From positions 1-64,000 of the forward strand of contig NZ_BMTS01000008.1 in the NCBI RefSeq assembly GCF_014649795.1: a DNA stretch of 64,000 nt, written 5' to 3'. A program made the position numbers and the translations under genes. Shown piece after piece: positions 25,328-33,935 of this stretch. The notes below the pieces were generated by a model. That model made no database searches and had not been told where the DNA came from. It worked only from the letters and a program-made list of their open reading frames with translations. This DNA comes from Streptomyces melanogenes (GTDB taxonomy: Bacteria > Actinomycetota > Actinomycetes > Streptomycetales > Streptomycetaceae). The number at the start of each line of letters is the position of its first letter. The first letter of the stretch is position 1.

Positions 25328-25368
25328 CCCCCAAGCTCTCGGCTTCGCTCGAGCAGGGGGGACCCCCA
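25328..25368. repeat. Dispersed Streptomyces short palindromic element
   Basis: A stretch with CCCCCAAGCTC and GAGCAGGGGG arms around a TCGGCTTCG core, followed by GACCCCCAT. I recognise it from memory as a motif found many times between genes in Streptomyces. It can fold into a hairpin and lies between the convergent tex and glycosyltransferase genes, so it may also act as a terminator. Confidence 0.55.
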
Positions 25369-25415
25369 TCGCCCTTAGCGGCACGATTGCCCACAGCTCC
25401 TCCGGAGGGGGGTTG

Positions 25416-26744
25416 CTAGCCCTCCAGGGCCACCGGGCCCGTTGTGACAGGTTCCGCGTTCCTTCGTGTCTTTGCCCAGCCGTTGCGGCCTCGGGTCATG
25501 CGGATGAAGGCGCGGGCCGAGACCACGAAGAGGTGGTAGGCGTACAGCCAGAGGGCCACGCCCCACAGGACCGCCGTGAGGCGGGAGGCGTCGGGGGCGT
25601 GGTCGCGGCGGTAGACCGGGCCCCACAGGACGAACGGGCCGATGGCCAGGGCCGCGAGCACCAGCATGAGCGGCCACAGGGTGAGTGAGCCGATGCCGCC
25701 CAGGACCAGCATCGCCGCGCTCAGCGCGAGCGTCAGCAGATGCGCGACCGGCTGGCAGAACGTGTACAGCGTCTCCAGGACGCCCCGGCCGCTGTAGTGG
25801 CGGGACGAGACGATGCGTGGGGCGTAGCGCACGCACTGGAGGTTGCCCTGGGCCCAGCGGGTGCGCTGGGTGAGCAGTCGGCGGGCGTGCGGCAGGCCTT
25901 CCTGGGAGACCCAGGTGTCGGCGATGTGCGTGATGCGGAAGCCCGCGAGGATCATGTGCAGGCCGAGCTCGTAGTCCTCCAGGAGCGCGCCGCGCTGCCA
26001 CGGGCGGCGTTCGGCGTCGGCGATCCGGTCGAGCGCGGAGAGCCGGGTGAACTGGCCGTTGCCGCCCAGGCCGACCGAGCCGGTACGGCCGCGCAGCAGC
26101 TGCATCCCGGCGTTGGAGACGGCGAACTCCATGTCCTGGACGCGGACGAGGAGCCGCGCGAAGGCGTTGGCGACCCGGCCGCGCTCGGGCAGCGGGCGGG
26201 GGTCGTCCACGTTGCGCATCCGCACGCTGACCTGCACCCCGCCGATCTCCGGGTCGCCGAACGCGGCCGGGCCCGAGACCAGTTCGAGGGCGCGCGGGTC
26301 GAGCCGCCCGTCGGCGTCCACGACGCACACCACGACCCGGTCGCGGTCGGCGCCCGCCGGCAGGAACTCCCCGAGCTGGTCGTACGCGGCGTTCAGCGCG
26401 TCGCCCTTGCCGGTGCGGGCGTCGGGGCGTATTCGACGTACGAGATGGACGCGGCGGTCGTCCTCCGCCAGGGCGGCGACGATCAGCCCGGTCCGGTCGT
26501 CACTGTCGTCGTCGACGACCCACACGTGCGCGGCCGGAAAATCGGCCCGGAGCTGCGAAACGGTGGCCCCCACGACGGCCTCCTCGTCCCGACACGGCAC
26601 GAAGAAGTGCCATTCGAGAGCGGCGGGGTCCCCGGCCTCGGCACGCGGCCGGTTGAGGTAGGCGTGCCGGGCTCCGGCCCAGTAGAGGAGGAAGCAGGTG
26701 AGGAGGACGAAGGGGAAGAGGAGGATGAGGAGGCTGTCGAACAT
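25416..26744 (-). CDS. Processive membrane glycosyltransferase family 2
   Basis: Membrane GT2 of 442 residues resembling cellulose-, chitin- or hyaluronan-synthase-type enzymes. One N-terminal membrane helix is followed by a GT-A domain with D78-D80 (VVDDDSDD), DAD at 143-145, the catalytic ED at 256-257 (LLEDYE) and QRTRW at 293-297, the QxxRW motif of processive synthases. Three or four helices follow. No c-di-GMP PilZ domain is present. Product is unknown; the UDP-GlcNAc 2-epimerase 199 bases upstream on the same strand suggests an amino-sugar donor. Confidence 0.88.
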   Translation of the reverse strand: MFDSLLILLFPFVLLTCFLLYWAGARHAYLNRPRAEAGDPAALEWHFFVPCRDEEAVVGATVSQLRADFPAAHVWVVDDDSDDRTGLIVAALAEDDRRVHLVRRIRPDARTGKGDALNAAYDQLGEFLPAGADRDRVVVCVVDADGRLDPRALELVSGPAAFGDPEIGGVQVSVRMRNVDDPRPLPERGRVANAFARLLVRVQDMEFAVSNAGMQLLRGRTGSVGLGGNGQFTRLSALDRIADAERRPWQRGALLEDYELGLHMILAGFRITHIADTWVSQEGLPHARRLLTQRTRWAQGNLQCVRYAPRIVSSRHYSGRGVLETLYTFCQPVAHLLTLALSAAMLVLGGIGSLTLWPLMLVLAALAIGPFVLWGPVYRRDHAPDASRLTAVLWGVALWLYAYHLFVVSARAFIRMTRGRNGWAKTRRNAEPVTTGPVALEG

Positions 26745-26779
26745 GGGGGGCTTTCGGTGAGTTGGGGGGCGGCCCTTCA

Positions 26780-26806
26780 GGGACGCGGGGAACGGCGCGA
26801 CCAGCC
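26780..26806. repeat. GGGGCGCGGGGAAC-type repeat, copy 1 (diverged)
   Basis: Contains GGACGCGGGGAACGGCGCGA followed by CCAGCC. First of three same-orientation copies in the 199-base gap between the glycosyltransferase and epimerase genes. Confidence 0.65.
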
Positions 26807-26827
26807 GACGGACGGCCTTCGGCCTCT

Positions 26828-26856
26828 AAGGGGCGCGGGGAACCGCGCGGCCAGCC
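26828..26856. repeat. GGGGCGCGGGGAAC-type repeat, copy 2
   Basis: AAGGGGCGCGGGGAACCGCG followed by CGGCCAGCC; 48 bases after copy 1. Confidence 0.7.
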
Positions 26857-26897
26857 AGCGACGACCCGCAGCCGACCGGCGGCACTTCCGGCCCCAT

Positions 26898-26926
26898 AAG
26901 GGGCGCGGGGAACTGCGCCGCGAGCG
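26898..26926. repeat. GGGGCGCGGGGAAC-type repeat, copy 3
   Basis: AAGGGGCGCGGGGAACTGCG followed by CCGCGAGCG; 70 bases after copy 2. An inverted fourth copy occurs at 50650-50680. Confidence 0.7.
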
Positions 26927-26943
26927 ACCGCGTCGGTGAAGTG

Positions 26944-28071
26944 CTACGCCGCCGCCCCGTACGGCATCACGGCCAGTTCCGACAGCAGCCCCACGATCCG
27001 GCGCGACGCGAGCCCGTCGCCGAACGGGCTCGGCAGTGCCGCGAGCCGGGCGCGGCCCGCCGTACCCAGGGCCAGCCCGTCCCGCGCGGCACGCCCGAGC
27101 GCGGGGCCAGGCGCCACCAGCGTCGCGAAGTCGGCCATCGCCTCCGGCCGCTCCGTGGAGTTGCGGACGACCACCAGCGGCCGCCCCAACACGGTGACCT
27201 CCTCCTGGACGCCCCCGGAGTCGGAGACGAGCAGCGCCGCGTGCCGCGCCAGGGCGAGGAAGTCGCGGTACCCGAGCGGACGGGTCACCCGCAGTGGCGC
27301 GAGCAGCGCGGCGAGCCCCGCCGCCTCGACGCACGCCCGGGTACGCGGGTGCAGCGGCAGCACCACCGGCACGTCGGCCGCCAGCGCGGCCAGCTCCGTG
27401 AGGATCGCGCGCAGGGCCGCCGGGTCGTCGGTGTTCTCGGGGCGGTGGACCGTGGCCAGGACGTAGCCGTCCGGGGTGAGGCCCAGCTCATCCAGGTGCG
27501 CGGAGCGCTCGTCGGCGTCCGGCAGCTGGCTGTGGACCGCCTCGACCACCGTGTTGCCGGTGATCTCCACGAGCTCCGGGGCCACGCCCTCGGCCAGCAG
27601 GTTGTCGCGGTTCTCCGGCGTCGCCGCGCACAGGACGTCGGCGAGCCGGTCGATCAGGACCCGGTTGTGCTCCTCCGGCATGTTCCGGTCGTGGCTGCGC
27701 AGCCCCGCCTCGACGTGGACGAGCGGGACCGACCGGGCGTTGGCGGCGAGGGCACCGGCGAGTGCGGCGTTGGTGTCGCCCTGGACGACCACGGCGAGCG
27801 GCGGCTCCGCCAGGAACAGCGCGTCGAGCTGGGCCAGGGCCGCCGAGATCTGGACGGCGCGGGGGTGGCCGCCGATGCCGGTGAGGTAGGTCGGCTCGGG
27901 TATGCCGAGGTCGGTGAGGAACCGGCCGGAGAGCTCCTCGTCGTAGTGCTGGCCCGTGTGCACGACGTGCGCGGCGGGTCCGAGGAGGCGGATCAGCTCG
28001 GTGAGCTTGACCAGCTCGGGGCGGGTGCCGAGGACGAGGGCGATGCTGCGGGGTGGCAGGTGGGTGGGCAC
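26944..28071 (-). CDS. wecB: UDP-N-acetylglucosamine 2-epimerase (non-hydrolysing)
   Basis: Protein of 375 residues with the GT-B-like epimerase fold; it interconverts UDP-GlcNAc and UDP-ManNAc for surface polysaccharide. Family motifs seen are LGTRPELVKL, HTGQHYDEEL, VQGDTNAALAGALAA, HVEAGLRSHDRNMPEEHNR, TVHRPENTDD and SDSGGVQEEV. The GTG at 28071 follows AGGAG at six bases; a longer frame upstream is proline-rich and unlike the family. The processive glycosyltransferase lies downstream past the three short repeats and could use the product or a derivative. Confidence 0.9.
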   Translation of the reverse strand: MPTHLPPRSIALVLGTRPELVKLTELIRLLGPAAHVVHTGQHYDEELSGRFLTDLGIPEPTYLTGIGGHPRAVQISAALAQLDALFLAEPPLAVVVQGDTNAALAGALAANARSVPLVHVEAGLRSHDRNMPEEHNRVLIDRLADVLCAATPENRDNLLAEGVAPELVEITGNTVVEAVHSQLPDADERSAHLDELGLTPDGYVLATVHRPENTDDPAALRAILTELAALAADVPVVLPLHPRTRACVEAAGLAALLAPLRVTRPLGYRDFLALARHAALLVSDSGGVQEEVTVLGRPLVVVRNSTERPEAMADFATLVAPGPALGRAARDGLALGTAGRARLAALPSPFGDGLASRRIVGLLSELAVMPYGAAA

Positions 28072-28239
28072 GGGGGCTCCTGGGACGGCCGGGCGGGACG
28101 TCCATGAGCGTGGCCGGGGAGCGTTGCGGGGGGTGGTGGCGGTTGGTTGCCCGACGGTTGCGGTGTGGGGGTTCGGGACGTTCGGCCCCGGGCGGGCGGG
28201 ACCTTTGGCCCCCACCCCGCCCCTCCCGGGTGGGAAGCC

Positions 28240-28932
28240 TCAGACCCCCGTCTCCCCCCGATATCGATACCCCATCCCCCGCACCGCCTCGATCGGATCC
28301 CCCTCCCCCTCGCCCGCCGCCTGCTGCAGCTTCCGGCGCAGTCTCAGTACCGCGAACTTCACCCGGTCGCGGCCGATGCCCTGGGGGTCGTCCCAGACCT
28401 GGTCGAGGAGCTGGTCCGTGGTGACCACTCGGCCTCGGTTGCGGACCAGGAGTTGGAGGAGGCGGTATTCGATGTCGCTGAGGCGGACCTCCTCGCCGTG
28501 CCAGAGGGCCGCGCGGCGTTCGGGGACCAGGCGCAGGGCGTCGTCGTGGGCGGCGCCCGCCCAGCGCGCGGGGGCGGCCCGGCGGAGCAGGGCCTCGACC
28601 CTGGCGAGGAGTTCGTCGTTGCCGAACGGCTTGGGCAGGTAGTCGTCGGCCCCGGCCCGCAGCCCCCGCACCCGGTCGCTCTCGGCGCCGCGTGCGGTGA
28701 GGAGCAGGACGGGCAGGTCGGTCATGTCCCGAGTGCGTTCCAGGACCTGCCAGCCGTCGAGGCCGGGCAGGCCGATGTCGAGCAGCATCAGGTCGGGGCC
28801 GTCGGCGAAGAGGCGGCGCAGGCCCTCGCGGCCGTCGGCGGCGGCCACCACCTCGTACCCGGCCCTGGTCAGCAGCACCCGCAGCGCCGTCGCCACGTCC
28901 GGGTCGTCCTCGACGACCAGGATCCGCGTCAC
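28240..28932 (-). CDS. OmpR-family response regulator
   Basis: Two-domain regulator of 230 residues. The receiver has the acidic pair in VVEDDPD (7-13), phospho-acceptor D52 in LLDIGLPG, and the lysine in LPKPF. The C-terminal winged helix (about 130-228) ends in IEAVRGMGYRYRGE, typical of OmpR/PhoB. The GTG start overlaps the kinase stop by four bases. The epimerase gene begins 168 bases beyond its end, so the regulator could control the adjacent polysaccharide genes, though no binding site was identified. Confidence 0.93.
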   Translation of the reverse strand: MTRILVVEDDPDVATALRVLLTRAGYEVVAAADGREGLRRLFADGPDLMLLDIGLPGLDGWQVLERTRDMTDLPVLLLTARGAESDRVRGLRAGADDYLPKPFGNDELLARVEALLRRAAPARWAGAAHDDALRLVPERRAALWHGEEVRLSDIEYRLLQLLVRNRGRVVTTDQLLDQVWDDPQGIGRDRVKFAVLRLRRKLQQAAGEGEGDPIEAVRGMGYRYRGETGV

Positions 28933-30122
28933 GGCTCCTCCCCGCCGCGCCCGGGCCCGGCCACCGGCAGGCGCAGGGTGAAGACCGCTCCCCCGCCGGG
29001 CGCGTCCGAGACGGTGAGGTCACCGCCGTGGCGGCGCACGATGTCCCGGCTGAAGGTGAGGCCGAGACCGGTGCCGGGGAAGCCGCCGCTCTCGGCGTTG
29101 GGGGCCCGTACGAAACCGGAGAAGATCTCCTCCCGGTACGCCTCCGGCACGCCGATCCCCGTGTCCGAGACCGTGATGCGCCAGCCCTCGCCCTCCGGCG
29201 CCGCGTCGATCCCCACCGCCCCGCCCGGTGGCGTGAACTTGGCCGCGTTCTCCAGGAGGTTCGCCAGGACGTGTTCGAGGCGGTGCTCGTCGCCGTACAG
29301 CGGTGGGCCCGGCTCGCAGGAGAGGACCGTGAACAGGCCCGCTTCCGTCAGTGTCGACATGCGGTCGTGCACCGCGTGCTCCAGCATCCGCGCGATGTCC
29401 ACCTCGCCGAACTCCAGGCGCAGTTGGGGCTCGCGCATCCGGGTGGTGTCGAGCAGCGTGGTGATCACGGTCGCCATCCGCCGCGCGTTGCGGCGGATCG
29501 CGTCCAGGAAGTCCAGCCGGTCCGCGTCCAGGGGGCCCGACGCCGGGTCCGCGAGCAGGTCGCAGAAGCTGATGATGGAGGTCAGCGGGGTGCGGAGGTT
29601 GTGCGACGCGGAGGCGAGGAACTCGTTGCGCTGGCGGGCCAGCTCCGCCAGCGCCTCGTTGTCCCGCCGCAGCGCGTGCTCCCGGCGCTTGTCCTCGGTG
29701 ATGTCCTCGGCGGTCCACAGCGACCCGAAGGGCCGCCCGCCCGAGTCGTAGAGCGGCTCGACGTCGCGGCGGATGACCCGGCCGTCGGTGAGGTCGATCT
29801 CGGCGGCGCGGTGGATACGGCGGGCGGCGATCGTGTGGGTGGTCTCGACGACCCAGGCGGGGCGGTCCGCGAAGGTGTCGCAGACCGCCTCGACCACCGG
29901 TCCGAGCGGGGCCCCTGGCTCGTACGACACCCGTCCGGCCAGGCCGAACATCTCCACGAAGCGGCGGTTGACGGCGACCACGTGCTCGTCGCCGCCTTGC
30001 ACGATCGCCGCCCGGGGCAGCGCCTCCAGAACGGCCTGCAGTCGGTCGCGCTCGCGGTCCACCCGCTCACCGTACGCGCGCACCGGCCGCCGCTCACGTA
30101 ACGCGGGCGCGTCCCGGCGCAC
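28929..30122 (-). CDS. Soluble PAS-domain histidine kinase
   Basis: Histidine kinase of 397 residues without membrane segments, so it senses a cytoplasmic signal. A PAS domain spans roughly 25-145 (LPRAAIVQGGDEHVVAVNRR onward), the phospho-acceptor is H174 in SASHNLRTPLTS, and the ATPase domain has LENAAKF (N-box), DTGIGVP and GTGLGLTF. The GTG at 30122 lies 22 bases after the ABC-F gene stop, so ABC-F, kinase and regulator may form one transcript. An internal start near residue 14 is also possible. Confidence 0.92.
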   Translation of the reverse strand: MRRDAPALRERRPVRAYGERVDRERDRLQAVLEALPRAAIVQGGDEHVVAVNRRFVEMFGLAGRVSYEPGAPLGPVVEAVCDTFADRPAWVVETTHTIAARRIHRAAEIDLTDGRVIRRDVEPLYDSGGRPFGSLWTAEDITEDKRREHALRRDNEALAELARQRNEFLASASHNLRTPLTSIISFCDLLADPASGPLDADRLDFLDAIRRNARRMATVITTLLDTTRMREPQLRLEFGEVDIARMLEHAVHDRMSTLTEAGLFTVLSCEPGPPLYGDEHRLEHVLANLLENAAKFTPPGGAVGIDAAPEGEGWRITVSDTGIGVPEAYREEIFSGFVRAPNAESGGFPGTGLGLTFSRDIVRRHGGDLTVSDAPGGGAVFTLRLPVAGPGRGGEEP

Positions 30123-30144
30123 AACCGGTCGCGTCAGCGCACGG

Positions 30145-31785
30145 TCAGCTCAGCTCCGTCACCTTGCCGTCGGCGACCTCGATGCGCCGGGTCGTGTGCA
30201 CCGCGTCCAGCATCCGGCGGTCGTGGGTGACCAGGAGCAGCGTGCCGGTGTACGAGTCGAGGGCGGACTCCAGCTGCTCGATCGCCGGGAGGTCGAGGTG
30301 GTTGGTCGGCTCGTCGAGGACGAGCAGGTTGACGCCCCGGCCCTGGAGCAGCGCGAGCGCGGCCCGGGTGCGCTCGCCGGGCGAGAGCGAGGCGGCGGGG
30401 CGCAGCACGTGGTCGGCCCGCAGGCCGAACTTGGCGAGGAGCGTGCGCACCTCGGCCGGCTCGGTGTCGGGCACGGCCGCGCAGAACGCTTCCAGTAGGG
30501 CCTCCTCGCCGACGAAGAGGCCCCGGGCCTGGTCGACCTCGCCGACGATCACGCCGGAGCCGAGCGTCGCCCGCCCGGCGTCGAGCTGGAGGCGGCCGAG
30601 CAGGGCGGCGAGCAGGGTGGACTTGCCGGAGCCGTTGGCGCCGGTGATCGCCACGCGGTCGGCCCAGTCGATCTGGAGGGTCGCGGGGCCGAAGGTGTAG
30701 TCGCCGCGCCGGATCTCGGCCTGGCTGAGGGTGGCGACGACCGCCCCGGAGCGCGGCGCGGCCGCGATCTCCATCCGGAGCTCCCACTCCTTGCGGGGCT
30801 CGTCGACGACGTCCAGGCGCTCGATCATGCGCTGGGTCTGGCGGGCCTTGGAGGCCTGCTTCTCGCTGGCGTCGCTGCGGAACTTCCGGCCGATCTTGTC
30901 GTTGTCGCCCGCCTTGCGGCGGGCGTTCTTGACGCCCTTGTCCATCCAGCCGCGCTGCATCAGGGCCCGGCTCTCCAGGGCCGAGCGCTTGTCCGCGTAC
31001 TCCTCGTAGTCCTCGCGGGCGTGCCTGCGGGCGGTGGCGCGCTCTTCCAGATACGCCTCGTAGCCGCCGCCGTAGAGCGTGATCTGCTGCTGCGCGAGGT
31101 CGAGTTCGAGCACCTTGGTGACCGTGCGGGTGAGGAACTCGCGGTCGTGGCTGACCACGACCGTGCCCGCGCGCAGGCCTTTGACGAAGGACTCGAGGCG
31201 CTCCAGACCGTCGAGGTCGAGGTCGTTGGTGGGCTCGTCGAGCAGGAACACGTCGTACCGCGACAGCAGCAGCGAGGCCAGTCCCGCGCGGGCGGCCTGG
31301 CCGCCGGAGAGGGCCGTCATCGGCTGGTCGAGGCCGATGGTGAGGCCGAGGGTGGCCGCGACCTCCTCGGCGCGCTCGTCCAGGTCGGCGCCGCCGAGGT
31401 CGAGCCAGCGCTCCAGGCTCTCCGCGTACGCGTCGTCGCTGCCGGGGGCTCCGTCGACCAGGGCCTGGGTGGCCGCGTCCATGGCCTCCTGGGCGGCCGC
31501 CACGCCGGTGCGGCGGGCGAGGAAGGCGCGCACGGTCTCGCCGGGGCGCCGGTCCGGCTCCTGCGGCAGGTGGCCCACGGTGGCGCCGGGCGGCGAGAGC
31601 TTCAGCTCGCCGTCCTCCGGCGTGTCGAGTCCGGCGAGCAGCCGGAGCAGGGAGGACTTCCCCGCCCCGTTCGCCCCGACGAGGCCGATGACGTCGCCGG
31701 GGGCGACGACGAGGTCGAGCCCGGCGAAGAGCGTGCGGTCGCCGTGGCCGGCGGCGAGGTCCTTGGCGACGAGAGTGGCAGTCAT
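30145..31785 (-). CDS. ABC-F family ATPase
   Basis: Soluble protein of 546 residues with two ABC domains and no membrane segments. Walker A of the first domain is GANGAGKSS at 37-45 with signature LSGGQ; the second has GANGSGKST and LSPGE. Between them lies the long charged linker (about 235-330, rich in Arg, Lys and Glu, with RRKAGDNDKIGRKF) that in ABC-F proteins reaches the ribosomal exit site. It may be a translation factor or give antibiotic tolerance. The ATG at 31785 is the first start that leaves the conserved LVAKDLAAGHG block intact. Confidence 0.9.
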   Translation of the reverse strand: MTATLVAKDLAAGHGDRTLFAGLDLVVAPGDVIGLVGANGAGKSSLLRLLAGLDTPEDGELKLSPPGATVGHLPQEPDRRPGETVRAFLARRTGVAAAQEAMDAATQALVDGAPGSDDAYAESLERWLDLGGADLDERAEEVAATLGLTIGLDQPMTALSGGQAARAGLASLLLSRYDVFLLDEPTNDLDLDGLERLESFVKGLRAGTVVVSHDREFLTRTVTKVLELDLAQQQITLYGGGYEAYLEERATARRHAREDYEEYADKRSALESRALMQRGWMDKGVKNARRKAGDNDKIGRKFRSDASEKQASKARQTQRMIERLDVVDEPRKEWELRMEIAAAPRSGAVVATLSQAEIRRGDYTFGPATLQIDWADRVAITGANGSGKSTLLAALLGRLQLDAGRATLGSGVIVGEVDQARGLFVGEEALLEAFCAAVPDTEPAEVRTLLAKFGLRADHVLRPAASLSPGERTRAALALLQGRGVNLLVLDEPTNHLDLPAIEQLESALDSYTGTLLLVTHDRRMLDAVHTTRRIEVADGKVTELS

Positions 31786-31896
31786 GAGGACATAGATCCT
31801 ACTGGGGTGCGCTGACACCGGCCGACGAATATCCGCCGGGGCCCGGTCCGCCCGCACACTGCGGACCGATTCCGCAGGTCGCCCCAGCGGACCGTT

Positions 31897-32913
31897 TCAG
31901 CGCACCACCGCCGCCGTGATCACTCCGCCCGTCGTGCGCGCCACCAGGAAGGCCTCTCCGCGCAGGGCGCGCTCGTCCAGCGGGATGCGGTGCGGGCCGG
32001 GGTCGAGGACCGCGTCCAGGACCTCCTGGGTGTGCACGCGGTGCAGCCGGTCCAGGCGGTACGCGGTGAGCCGCACCCGGCAGGTCGCGCCGACCGCGAG
32101 CCGGGCCTCCTCCGGGGACGCGGAGAGGTAGGTGAGCCGGCGCTGGCCCGGCGGGGTGCGGTCCAGGGCCTGTTCCAGCTGGGCCACCAGGAGCGGGGTG
32201 ATGGGGGCCAGGCCCGTCACGTACACGGGGTGCGTGTGGGCGCGGCCGAACGCGGCGCGCACCGCCGCGCGTTCGGCCTCCGGGACCGCGCGGCCGAAGG
32301 CGACCGCGCCGTAGGTGGCGAGCTCCTCGGGAACCGCCTCGGTCACGTCGTGGGCGATGTCCGCGCCGATGCCGATCGAGCGCAGGGCCGCCGCGAGCTT
32401 GCCGAGGACGGCCGCGCGGGCCCCCACCAGCAGGACCCGGCGCCGGGGCGGCTCGTCGCAGAGCAGCCGCTCCAAGGCGGCTCTGTACTCCTCGGCGCGG
32501 AAGCGGAACGGCCCTATCCCGTGGTAGCCGTTGAGCGGCAGATCGGGCACGGGCCCGGTCTGCCAGGCGAAGTCCCGCCAGATGATGTCGTCGCCGGAGC
32601 GCTCGATGACCGCGGTGACCGCGCCGCACGCCAGGTCCTCGCACTCCGGGCAGGCATAGACCACGTACCGCCCGTCGGCGAGCGGCGGTTCGGTCTCCAG
32701 GAGGAGGCTGCGCACCTGGGCGCCGAGGATGGCGGGCGGCACGTCCGCCGCGAGCGGGGAGACGGCGTCGAGGTCGGCGAGTTGGAGCAGCAGCGGCCGG
32801 CCGTCGACGACGAAGTCCATGAAGTCGCGGTGCAGCTGGGGAGAGCCGGCCCCCGCCACGTCGCCTGCCCGCATCGCGGGGGCGAGTGCGAAGGTCGCGT
32901 ACGCGGCAGACAT
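31897..32913 (-). CDS. Uncharacterised protein, two-part with Rossmann-like C-terminal half
   Basis: Protein of 338 residues that I cannot assign. The first half has a small cysteine pair in VVYACPECEDLACGAVT (about 110-126) and the segment VIERSGDDIIWRDFAWQTG, a pattern seen in small immunity-like or zinc-ribbon proteins. The second half begins with RRRVLLVGARAAVLGKLAA, a nucleotide-binding-like beta-alpha unit. Homologues are sometimes labelled oxidoreductase, without support I can see. It starts with ATG at 32913, divergent from the FAD oxidase gene by 65 bases, and lies upstream of the ABC-F gene. Confidence 0.7.
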   Translation of the reverse strand: MSAAYATFALAPAMRAGDVAGAGSPQLHRDFMDFVVDGRPLLLQLADLDAVSPLAADVPPAILGAQVRSLLLETEPPLADGRYVVYACPECEDLACGAVTAVIERSGDDIIWRDFAWQTGPVPDLPLNGYHGIGPFRFRAEEYRAALERLLCDEPPRRRVLLVGARAAVLGKLAAALRSIGIGADIAHDVTEAVPEELATYGAVAFGRAVPEAERAAVRAAFGRAHTHPVYVTGLAPITPLLVAQLEQALDRTPPGQRRLTYLSASPEEARLAVGATCRVRLTAYRLDRLHRVHTQEVLDAVLDPGPHRIPLDERALRGEAFLVARTTGGVITAAVVR

Positions 32914-32978
32914 GTCCTGAGTATTCCCATCTGCGGCTGTTCCGAGCACGGGGTCACCCATTCCGCTACCGTCCCGCC

Positions 32979-33911
32979 ATGAGCGAGCAGATGATCGTGC
33001 TGGGTGGCGGAGTGATCGGGCTGACCACGGCGGTGGTCCTGGCGGAGTCGGACCGCCAGGTGCGGGTGTGGAGCCGGGATCCGGTCGGGGAGACGACGTC
33101 GGCGGTGGCGGGGGCGCTGTGGTGGCCGTACCGCATCGAGCCCGCCGGGCGGGTCGGCGACTGGGCGCTGGCCTCCCTGCGGGTGTACGAGGAGTTGGCC
33201 GCCGATCCCGGGCGGACCGGGGTGCGCCTCGTCGAGGGGCTGCAGTCTGGCCTGAACCTCGCCGAACTGGGGCCGTGGGCGGCCGGGGTGGCCGGGCTGG
33301 GCGAGTCTTCGGACGGGGTGCGCGCCCGGATACCGCTGATCGACATGCCGGTGCACCTGGCGTGGCTGCGGGGGCGTCTGGAGGCGGCGGGCGGGACCGT
33401 GGAGATACGCGAGCTCGACGGGTTGCCCGACGCGCCTGTCGTGGTCAACTGCACGGGTCTGGGCGCCCGTACGCTCGTTCCCGACCCCGGGGTGCGGCCG
33501 GTGCGCGGCCAGTTGGTGGTCGTGGAGAACCCCGGGGTGACCGAGTGGTACACCTCCGTCGACCACTCCTCCAGCGACACGACCTACTTCTTCCCCCAGC
33601 CCTACGGGCTGCTGCTCGGCGGCACCGCGCAGGACGACGACTGGGACCTCGCCCCGGACCCGCGCGTGGCCGAGGAGATCGTGGCGCGGTGCGCGCGGGT
33701 GCGTCCCGAGATCGCCGGGGCGCGGGTGCTCGCCCATCGGGTGGGGCTGCGGCCGGTGCGGGACGCGGGGGTGCGGATCGAGGCGGAGACCACCGCGTCG
33801 GGCGGGCTGCTGGTGCACAACTACGGGCACGGCGGCGCCGGGGTGACCGTCGCCTGGGGGTGTGCGCGGGAGGCGGCCGCGCTGGCCGCCTCCCGCACTC
33901 CCCTCCGGTGA
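32979..33911 (+). CDS. FAD-dependent D-amino-acid oxidase family protein
   Basis: Flavoprotein of 310 residues with the N-terminal dinucleotide motif GGGVIG (9-14) and the DAO-family features AGALWWPYR, NCTGLGARTLVPD and, at the C-terminus, VHNYGHGGAGVTVAWG. It probably oxidises D-amino acids or related amines to imino acids with H2O2 release. The length is near the DAO norm of 320-350. No ribosome site is present; TACCGT at 32967-32972 ends six bases before the ATG, so the transcript may be leaderless. It converges on the carboxypeptidase gene. Confidence 0.9.
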   Translation: MSEQMIVLGGGVIGLTTAVVLAESDRQVRVWSRDPVGETTSAVAGALWWPYRIEPAGRVGDWALASLRVYEELAADPGRTGVRLVEGLQSGLNLAELGPWAAGVAGLGESSDGVRARIPLIDMPVHLAWLRGRLEAAGGTVEIRELDGLPDAPVVVNCTGLGARTLVPDPGVRPVRGQLVVVENPGVTEWYTSVDHSSSDTTYFFPQPYGLLLGGTAQDDDWDLAPDPRVAEEIVARCARVRPEIAGARVLAHRVGLRPVRDAGVRIEAETTASGGLLVHNYGHGGAGVTVAWGCAREAAALAASRTPLR

Positions 33912-33935
33912 GAACCCGTTGCGGCGGGCGCTGCC

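Noticed and set aside
22872..25394. Minus-strand open frame of 840 codons opposite tex
   Set aside because: Antisense frame produced by third-position GC in tex; low-complexity His/Arg/Gly translation.
26944..28215. Longer UDP-GlcNAc 2-epimerase start at 28215
   Set aside because: The extension is Pro/Arg/Thr-rich and not family-like; GTG at 28071 has AGGAG at six bases.
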